Positions 14,707 through 19,424 of a stretch of 19,424 nucleotides of DNA are shown here, piece after piece. Numbering within the stretch: position 1 is the stretch's first letter; each line of letters opens with the position of its first letter. The notes beneath the pieces are model-generated. The model searched no databases. It worked only from the letters and a program-made list of their open reading frames with translations, and was not told the DNA's origin. Source of the DNA: Lachnospiraceae bacterium (GTDB lineage: Bacteria > Bacillota > Clostridia > Lachnospirales > Lachnospiraceae); NCBI GenBank assembly GCA_900759665.1, contig CAAEWE010000026.1, forward strand, positions 1-19,424, given 5' to 3'. The translations under genes and the position numbers were made by a program.

Positions 14707-15120
14707 ATGATCTCACAATCAACAGGACAGTATGAGGAGACGCCGCGCTGCAGACAATGTGGAAGGATCCTGCCGGATGTATATGAGGATGGTGATCTCT
14801 GCCCGGCATGTCAGGAGACAAATCTGTTTGCAGAGGTAAAGGATTTTATACGTGCAAATGATGTCAAAGAAATGGATGTGGCGGAACACTTTGACATTCC
14901 TGTCAGCAAGGTTCGGAAATGGATCCGCGAGGGAAGGATCCAGTATAAGGGCGAGGCAGGAGAGGCAATCTCCGGCGTACACTGTCAGCTCTGTGGAAAA
15001 CCCATTGATTTTGGAACACTGTGTCCGGACTGTCACCGCATGCAGGGGTTAAAGATTGTTGCCCAGCAGTATGCAGAGCAGAAGTCAGAGATGCGTTTTA
15101 TTAATAAGGATAAAAAGTAA
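14707..15120 (+). CDS. YvyF-like zinc-ribbon/HTH protein
   Basis: This 137-residue cytosolic protein has three parts. A zinc ribbon has Cys15, Cys18, Cys32 and Cys35 (CRQCG...CPAC). A central MerR/excisionase-like helix-turn-helix follows at about 44-80 (VAEHFDIPVSKVRKWIREGRI). A second zinc ribbon has Cys93, Cys96, Cys106 and Cys109 (CQLCG...CPDC). The same order and length are found in YvyF-type proteins of Firmicute flagellar operons. No flagellar gene is nearby, and many non-motile Clostridia keep such genes, so the name denotes family resemblance only. TAGGAGGTG precedes ATG. It is monocistronic, between its own promoter and terminator. DNA binding is inferred from the helix-turn-helix; the target is unknown. 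Confidence 0.8.
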   Translation: MISQSTGQYEETPRCRQCGRILPDVYEDGDLCPACQETNLFAEVKDFIRANDVKEMDVAEHFDIPVSKVRKWIREGRIQYKGEAGEAISGVHCQLCGKPIDFGTLCPDCHRMQGLKIVAQQYAEQKSEMRFINKDKK

Positions 15121-15133
15121 TATTTGCCACCAT

Positions 15134-15168
15134 AAAAGAGCAGCGGTAGATGCCGTGCTCTTTTTTTT
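15134..15168 (+). terminator. Terminator of the YvyF-like gene
   Basis: AAAAGAGCA (15134-15142) pairs with TGCTCTTTT, extended inside by CGG/CCG with one bulged G, and ends in a run of eight T. This is a canonical intrinsic terminator. Confidence 0.85.
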
Positions 15169-15188
15169 TATCAAATAATTGACAAATT

Positions 15189-15217
15189 TTTCCAACATTT
15201 ATGCCATTTTTTAAAAT
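15189..15217 (+). promoter_or_regulatory. Possible promoter of the sulfotransferase-like gene
   Basis: TTTCCA (15189-15194) and TAAAAT (15212-15217) with a 17-base spacer are the best pair in an AT-rich stretch. A perfect TTGACA at 15179-15184 lacks a -10 at proper distance. Confidence 0.3.
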
Positions 15218-15259
15218 TAATATAAGGCTGTTGAGATGAAAGAAGAGGAGAATACAGCA

Positions 15260-16372
15260 ATGGATCACAGAAAAATATTATACCTGCATATTGGCATGCC
15301 TAAGACGGGAACAAGTTCACTACAGTTATTTTTGATGCAGAATCAGGAGGCATTGGCGAGACATGGATTTGCCTATCCCATGATGCCGGGACGGTATCCT
15401 CTGGTATGTCCTAACCGGAACGCACACTTTCTGGTAGGAAAAGCAAAAGATGCATCCGGTTGTGAGGATCCGGTACGTACCGATGAAATTGAGAAGCAGT
15501 CTTTTGAATTGTTGGAAAATGTATTTCAGATTAATGATAAGGTGATCCTGAGCGAGGAAGCCATCTGGAATACCTATAAACCGAATAACCCCCGGTGTAT
15601 CCGGATGATCCGTTCTTTTTGCCAAGAGAGAAATATAGAATTAAAGCTTATTGTATATCTGCGCCGGCAGGATTATTATCTGGAATCATACTGGAAACAG
15701 AAGATCCTGAAATGCGGTGCCAGATGGAGCTGGAAACAAATGATCAAAAAAACACCAAAGTATATTGTGCTGAATTATTATAAGCATCTGGAACAACTGG
15801 TGAAAGAAGTGGGAAGAGAAAATATACTGGTACAGCTCTATTATGAAAAGAACTTTGATCTTTGCTATGATTTCCTGAAAGTGCTTGCCATTCAGCAGAC
15901 AGATCTGTTTGAGCCTTTGGAAGAAAAGATTAATCCTAGTATGAACAATAATTACGCGGAGATCAAAAGGATCATGAACGGACTTCTTTCGGAAGATTTT
16001 GGACAGCGGACCAAAGAGCAGAAGTGGTTAAAGAAAGTCGTTATGGATTGTGTCACAGAAGAAAAAACACAGTACAAAAGTTCCATGTTTTCGGAAGAAG
16101 AGCGTCATGAATTTATGGAAGGCGTTGAGAAGAGTAACCGCAAAATTGCCCGGGAGTATATGGGGCGTGATCAGCTCTTTGATGACATAAACGAACAAAC
16201 ACAAAAACTGCCCACATGGACACCGGATAATCATCTTCAATATGAGGATACCGTGGCGTTTTTTGGAAAGGCATTGCTGGAGATAAAAAGGGAACAGGAG
16301 ATGCATTATGCGGAATTAAAACAACGTACAGCAGCTCAAAGGAGTATATTTCAGAAAGCGATCGATAAATGA
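15260..16372 (+). CDS. Sulfotransferase family protein (PAPS-binding type)
   Basis: This 370-residue protein starts LYLHIGMPKTGTSSLQLFL (8-25), the 5'-phosphosulfate-binding loop of PAPS-dependent sulfotransferases. The likely 3'-phosphate-binding segment is IVYLRRQDYYLESYW (131-145), with Arg135/136 and Ser143. These enzymes move sulfate from PAPS to hydroxyls or amines of glycans or small molecules. No signal peptide or membrane helix is present, so it acts in the cytosol. GAAGAGGAGA before ATG 15260 sets the start; the in-frame ATG at 15236 has only a weak site. A perfect 13-bp terminator follows, so it is monocistronic. The acceptor is unknown; the nearby MraY-like enzyme suggests a surface glycan or lipid-linked sugar, which is inference. 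Some members of this fold no longer bind PAPS. Confidence 0.8.
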   Translation: MDHRKILYLHIGMPKTGTSSLQLFLMQNQEALARHGFAYPMMPGRYPLVCPNRNAHFLVGKAKDASGCEDPVRTDEIEKQSFELLENVFQINDKVILSEEAIWNTYKPNNPRCIRMIRSFCQERNIELKLIVYLRRQDYYLESYWKQKILKCGARWSWKQMIKKTPKYIVLNYYKHLEQLVKEVGRENILVQLYYEKNFDLCYDFLKVLAIQQTDLFEPLEEKINPSMNNNYAEIKRIMNGLLSEDFGQRTKEQKWLKKVVMDCVTEEKTQYKSSMFSEEERHEFMEGVEKSNRKIAREYMGRDQLFDDINEQTQKLPTWTPDNHLQYEDTVAFFGKALLEIKREQEMHYAELKQRTAAQRSIFQKAIDK

Positions 16373-16449
16373 CGGACGATGATCTGAAAACTGGTTTTCT
16401 GGATGTACTACAGTGACGGCATTTTTTATAACATATCAGGATGGAACGG

Positions 16450-16483
16450 AGAAAATCCCTGCGTTGACAAGCAGGGATTTTCT
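16450..16483 (+). terminator. Terminator of the sulfotransferase gene
   Basis: AGAAAATCCCTGC (16450-16462) pairs perfectly over 13 bp with GCAGGGATTTTCT (16471-16483) around an 8-base loop. A-rich and T-rich outer halves make it a bidirectional intrinsic terminator. Confidence 0.8.
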
Positions 16484-16534
16484 GCTTATTATAAGGAGGT
16501 AACTTTGTAAAGAGAGTAATCAGGACAGAAAGAC

Positions 16535-16543
16535 TGGTATAAT
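16535..16543 (+). promoter_or_regulatory. Extended -10 promoter of the tail-anchored protein operon
   Basis: TG-G-TATAAT is a perfect extended -10 element; no good -35 lies upstream. The transcription start should be at about 16550, which decides the start codon of the next gene. Confidence 0.55.
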
Positions 16544-16584
16544 ATATGATAATTATAGAAGAGACGGAAGAGGATAAGAACAAA

Positions 16585-17070
16585 GTGGCAGTGCCGGATG
16601 AGGATTATTTTGAGGAGGAAGAGCTGACCACCGAGGAGGCAAAATACCGCAGTGCAAAGGAACTGAGGGATTCTCTGGGGTGTGTGGAACGGTACGAGCA
16701 GGGCGTCAGGACATTGTTAGATGCGGCGGCATTATTTGACGAGATTGCTGATTATGAGGACAGTGCAAAGCTGGCGGCAGACTGCCGGAAAACAGCGGAA
16801 ACCTATGAAGCGGAAGGTATGGAAAAGGCGTATCAGCAGGCAGTGAAGCTGTGTGAGGATGCAGTTACCAAGATGGATTATCGTACTGCGGTCACAGAGC
16901 TGGAGCGTTTTCCGCAGTATAAGGACTGTGCAGAAAGAATCGAGGAATGTAAAAAACAGATTATTTCCCGGGAGACAAAGGAATCCTGGAGAAACAGGAT
17001 CATTGCCGTGATCATTATTGTGGTGGCAGCATTGTGCATATGGGGAGTATTCTCCCTGCTTCTGCAATAA
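16585..17070 (+). CDS. Tail-anchored membrane protein with YxDS repeats
   Basis: This 161-residue protein has an acidic N-terminus and two copies of a helical-repeat motif common in Clostridia proteins, ending YEDSAKLAADC (57-67) and YKDCAERIEEC (112-122). A C-terminal membrane helix follows (about 138-160), with only a few residues beyond, so the helical part faces the cytosol. I set the start at GTG 16585, behind AGAGGA (16569-16574), because a perfect extended -10 at 16535-16543 would put the transcript's first base downstream of the ATG at 16546. Using that ATG would add 13 residues. The gene is followed after 36 bases by the MraY-like gene and is probably co-transcribed. The repeats suggest protein-protein binding; the exact role is unknown. 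Confidence 0.7.
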   Translation: MAVPDEDYFEEEELTTEEAKYRSAKELRDSLGCVERYEQGVRTLLDAAALFDEIADYEDSAKLAADCRKTAETYEAEGMEKAYQQAVKLCEDAVTKMDYRTAVTELERFPQYKDCAERIEECKKQIISRETKESWRNRIIAVIIIVVAALCIWGVFSLLLQ

Positions 17071-17106
17071 ATAAAGTCAAAACTGTACAAATGGAGGAAT
17101 AAATAA

Positions 17107-18066
17107 ATGATGTATTATGTACTAAAAGATGTATTATCAGTCAATCAGATTGCCATGCTTGGAGTACTGGCGGCATTTTTGCTCACGTTTTTGATGTTGA
17201 AGTTTCCGTTTCCGTTTCTGCCAAAGGATCAGGGACGTGCATTTGCAGTCAACGGAGCACTTTCCAAAGGAAAGCTTCGTGGTGTGGGACTGACTTTTGT
17301 ATGTGCATTTATTGTGTGTTCTCTTTTGTTTCTGCCTATTACCAGAGAATATGTTATTTACTGTATTCTTTTGTTTGCCATGATGCTCAGTGGTTATCTG
17401 GACGATGCTTCGGACAAGCCATGGAACGATTACAAAAAAGGAGCCATTGATCTGGTCTTGTCACTGGTAGCAATGTGGACCTTTGTTTCCAATAATTCCA
17501 CGGATATCATGTTGTTTGGCAGTGCCGTTTCCATTCCGGTTCCTGTTTATTTCCTTTTGGGAGTAGTTTTATTGTGGGTATCGGTCAATGTCACAAACTG
17601 TACCGATGGTGTAGATGGTCTTTGTGCCAGTCTCTGCATGGTGGTACTGGGCGGCTTTACCGTGATCTTCTCGAAAGAGCTGGGACAGTATGGCATTGCC
17701 AGCCTGATGTTTATGGGGGTATTGCTGGCATATCTGTATTTTAATTCCAAGCCAAGCTCTATGCTGATGGGAGATGCAGGTTCCAGAGCACTGGGATTTT
17801 ATCTTGCGGTGATCGCGATGAAGTCGGGACATCCATTTGCATACATTATTCTTGCATTGGTGGTTATCATAGATGGAGGAATCGGACTGGTCAAAATCTT
17901 TCTGAAGAGATTCTTTAAGATTAGTATCCTGAAAAATACACTGACACCTCTTCACGATCATGTCCGCAAAAACAAAGAGTGGTCTGATACCCAGGTGGTC
18001 TTCCGGTTCTGCATTTATCAGGTCGTACTGGTGGCAGTGGCGTATATTCTGGCGGCATATCTGTAA
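17107..18066 (+). CDS. MraY-like phospho-sugar-pentapeptide/undecaprenyl-P transferase
   Basis: This 319-residue protein has about ten membrane helices and belongs to the MraY/WecA superfamily, which transfers a phospho-sugar from a UDP-sugar to undecaprenyl phosphate. Motifs in order are KDQGRAFAVNGALSKGKLRG (40-59), GYLDD with Asp99-Asp100 (Mg2+/catalytic pair), NCTDGVDGL (164-172), GDAGS with Asp223, and PLHDH (281-285) followed by EWSDTQVVFRF. The last two match the MraY branch ('PLHHHxE...GWxExxVVxRF') better than WecA. The central His of HHH is Asp here. GGAGGAATAA precedes ATG. No other wall-cluster gene (murD, ftsW, murG) is adjacent, so it may be a divergent MraY or a paralogue for another lipid-linked glycan. 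Confidence 0.85.
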   Translation: MMYYVLKDVLSVNQIAMLGVLAAFLLTFLMLKFPFPFLPKDQGRAFAVNGALSKGKLRGVGLTFVCAFIVCSLLFLPITREYVIYCILLFAMMLSGYLDDASDKPWNDYKKGAIDLVLSLVAMWTFVSNNSTDIMLFGSAVSIPVPVYFLLGVVLLWVSVNVTNCTDGVDGLCASLCMVVLGGFTVIFSKELGQYGIASLMFMGVLLAYLYFNSKPSSMLMGDAGSRALGFYLAVIAMKSGHPFAYIILALVVIIDGGIGLVKIFLKRFFKISILKNTLTPLHDHVRKNKEWSDTQVVFRFCIYQVVLVAVAYILAAYL

Positions 18067-18146
18067 AGAAAAGGATACAGAGTATATTCAAAAATGTTGT
18101 TTTATGTCACCGGGCCGCATAAAGGGGCGGCAGAATGGAGTAAATT

Positions 18147-18350
18147 ATGGTAATTACAAAATATTCCCTGATCGGAGCGGTGCTTCAGATGTACCCTTCC
18201 GCAGAGAAATGCTTCAATGAAATGGGGATGCACTGCGTATCCTGCCATATGTCACCGAGGGAGACGCTGGAGCAGGCGTGTCAGGTACATTCCTGTGATG
18301 TGGACGAGCTGATTCGAAAGCTGGATAAGCATATAAATGGCTCATTATAA
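18147..18350 (+). CDS. DUF1858 / TIGR03980-type redox disulfide protein
   Basis: This 67-residue cytosolic protein matches the small DUF1858 family ('hybrid-cluster-protein-associated redox disulfide domain'): the ITKYSLIGAVLQMYP start, then GMHCVSCHMSPRETLEQAC with the Cys30-x-x-Cys33 pair, and VDELIRKLDKHI. Family members typically read GMHCLGC. The CxxC may form a redox disulfide or hold a metal or cluster. GGAG seven bases before ATG supports the start. It lies 80 bases after the MraY-like gene without a terminator and could be in the same transcript. No hybrid-cluster-protein gene is visible in this window. Confidence 0.85.
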   Translation: MVITKYSLIGAVLQMYPSAEKCFNEMGMHCVSCHMSPRETLEQACQVHSCDVDELIRKLDKHINGSL

Positions 18351-18374
18351 TGGTTTCTCCGGTTCGGATTTGTG

Positions 18375-18417
18375 TTGCGATATGCATAGAAATCCTATAT
18401 ACTAATATATATAGGAT
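18375..18417 (+). promoter_or_regulatory. Promoter with operator-like inverted repeat before the Big_2 gene
   Basis: TTGCGA (18375-18380) and TATACT (18398-18403) are spaced by 17 bases, a good sigma-A promoter. A perfect inverted repeat, ATCCTATATA (18392-18401) and TATATAGGAT (18408-18417), spans the -10 and the expected transcription start at about 18410. A dimeric protein bound there would block polymerase. No T-tract follows, so it is not a terminator. Confidence 0.6.
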
Positions 18418-18462
18418 GCTATATGACAGATGATGGTATTTCGCAGAAAAGGAGGGATTTGT

Positions 18463-19362
18463 ATGAAAAGAATGAAAAAAATAGTAATGACACTTGTGGT
18501 GATCAGTATGCTCCTGTCGGGACTGGCAGGAAACGGTCTTGCAGCCGGTGCAAAAAAGAAAGCAAAGAAAGTTCGTCTGAATAAAACGAAGGTCACTCTT
18601 TCCGTTGGTAAAACAACGCGTCTCAGGGTCAAAGGGGCAAAAAAACAAAAGATAAAATGGAGCAGCACTGATAAAAGGGTCGCTTATGTGAGCCGGAAAG
18701 GTCTTGTCCGGGGCAGAAAGGCCGGGAAAGCGAAAATCGTGGCAAAAGTTGGCAAAAAGAAATATAAGTGTACGGTAAAGGTAATAAAAAAGGGCTCATC
18801 CAGTAAGGTAAAATGGTCTGCGGTTACGGAGAAATACAAGAACCTGTCAGATTATGTGATGGCAAACGGTACCGAGGAGGATGGTACTGTTATTGTCAGT
18901 AAGAAGTCGGTAAATGAGGGTGTGACAACCCTGCTTCGGATCGTCTATGATCCGGACGATGAGGGAATTGTGTTCAGTGAAGCTCTGACCGAGGAGGATG
19001 GTGAAGGTTATGTGATCTCTATGAGCATTTCGCAGACGGAACCGGATCTGGCATCACTGGATTGTCAGATTACCAGAGAAGGTATTACTTACAGTGGTGC
19101 TGCTGAGGTGGATACAGAGTATTATTCCGAAGAGGAAGATACTGCCGGGTTTGATTTTTCCGGCAGTGCATCGGATGAGAATGAGACAGACGGAGAGGCT
19201 TTGGAAGAGGATCAGGAACTGGATGAGGAAGCTCTGGATGATCTGGATATCGAGGCCAGTGCTTATTTTAACAGTGCAATGAGTGACTGGAATGATTATC
19301 TGGCAGAGATAGGATGTGGAGTTACTTTGGAGTCGCTGGGATTTATCTCGTTTGAATTTTAA
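18463..19362 (+). CDS. Secreted Big_2 (bacterial Ig-like) domain protein
   Basis: This 299-residue protein has a signal peptide (basic start, hydrophobic 8-20, Ala-rich end near 28). One Big_2 domain follows at about 35-110, with the family's typical LNKTKVTLSVGKTTRLRV, IKWSSTDKRVAYVSRKGLVRGRKAGKAKIVAK and YKCTVKV. After it come an unrecognised domain (about 115-215) and a very acidic stretch (about 220-275). The N-terminal half is strongly basic and the C-terminal half strongly acidic. No sortase motif or membrane anchor is visible, so attachment may be through charge on wall polymers. AAAGGAGGG before ATG 18463 fixes the start. It is driven by a promoter overlapped by an inverted repeat, which suggests switched expression. 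Confidence 0.82.
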   Translation: MKRMKKIVMTLVVISMLLSGLAGNGLAAGAKKKAKKVRLNKTKVTLSVGKTTRLRVKGAKKQKIKWSSTDKRVAYVSRKGLVRGRKAGKAKIVAKVGKKKYKCTVKVIKKGSSSKVKWSAVTEKYKNLSDYVMANGTEEDGTVIVSKKSVNEGVTTLLRIVYDPDDEGIVFSEALTEEDGEGYVISMSISQTEPDLASLDCQITREGITYSGAAEVDTEYYSEEEDTAGFDFSGSASDENETDGEALEEDQELDEEALDDLDIEASAYFNSAMSDWNDYLAEIGCGVTLESLGFISFEF

Positions 19363-19424
19363 ATCATCTGTTGCCGGTATGATGTTGAGCTTTGCTGCTG
19401 TGTCACCGGCGGAAAACAAGTCAC

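Noticed and set aside
15179..15184. Perfect TTGACA before the sulfotransferase gene
   Set aside because: At 16-18 bases downstream there is no TATAAT-like hexamer, so it was not used as the -35.
19373..19410. GCCGGT/ACCGGC stem after the Big_2 gene
   Set aside because: The loop is about 26 bases and no T-tract follows before the window ends, so a terminator cannot be supported.

Overview
The window looks like chromosome of a low-to-mid GC, Gram-positive, anaerobic gut-type Clostridia, most likely Lachnospiraceae. The grounds are near-universal strong AAGGAGG-type ribosome binding sites, sigma-A style promoters, intrinsic terminators with T-tracts, and families typical of that group: Rpn/PD-(D/E)XK remnant, MATE exporter, ECF sigma/anti-sigma pairs, Big_2 surface protein, YvyF-like zinc-ribbon/HTH protein and a DUF1858 redox protein. 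No rRNA, tRNA, integrase or insertion sequence was seen. Genus and species cannot be fixed from the sequence alone.

Layout. 1-358: the leader-distal end of a type I-E-like CRISPR array, running off the left edge, with a decayed last repeat; no cas genes are in view. 359-573: AT-rich DNA without a recognisable gene. 574-858: a 3' remnant of an Rpn-family nuclease/transposase. 914-2278: a secreted GH29 alpha-L-fucosidase. 2318-3664 (minus): a MATE exporter with a structured leader containing an intrinsic terminator (candidate attenuator). 3955-6024: an operon of ECF sigma factor, zinc-finger anti-sigma factor and two small membrane proteins, closed by a terminator. 6181-9186: a lipoprotein serpin, then a second ECF sigma factor translationally overlapping a membrane anti-sigma-like protein. 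9236-12223 (minus): serine O-acetyltransferase downstream of glutamine-dependent NAD synthetase. 12435-14552: an M56/BlaR1-like membrane protein whose zinc-protease motif is lost. 14707-15120: YvyF-like protein. 15260-16372: a PAPS-type sulfotransferase-like protein. 16585-18350: a tail-anchored YxDS-repeat protein, an MraY-like phosphoglycosyl transferase and a DUF1858 CxxC protein. 18463-19362: a secreted Big_2 protein behind a promoter overlapped by a 10-bp-arm inverted repeat.

How it fits together. Most plus-strand genes act at the cell surface: host-glycan degradation (fucosidase), protease inhibition (serpin), envelope stress sensing (two sigma/anti-sigma pairs, M56-like sensor), wall precursor or glycan assembly (MraY-like enzyme) and surface adhesion or scaffolding (Big_2). 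The minus-strand pair serves cofactor and cysteine metabolism. The most interesting points are the MATE leader, the lipoprotein serpin beside an ECF sigma pair, the catalytically dead M56 homologue without a BlaI partner, the sulfotransferase next to wall-type genes, and the operator-like inverted repeat in front of the Big_2 gene. I found no clear evidence of a wholly new multi-gene system.
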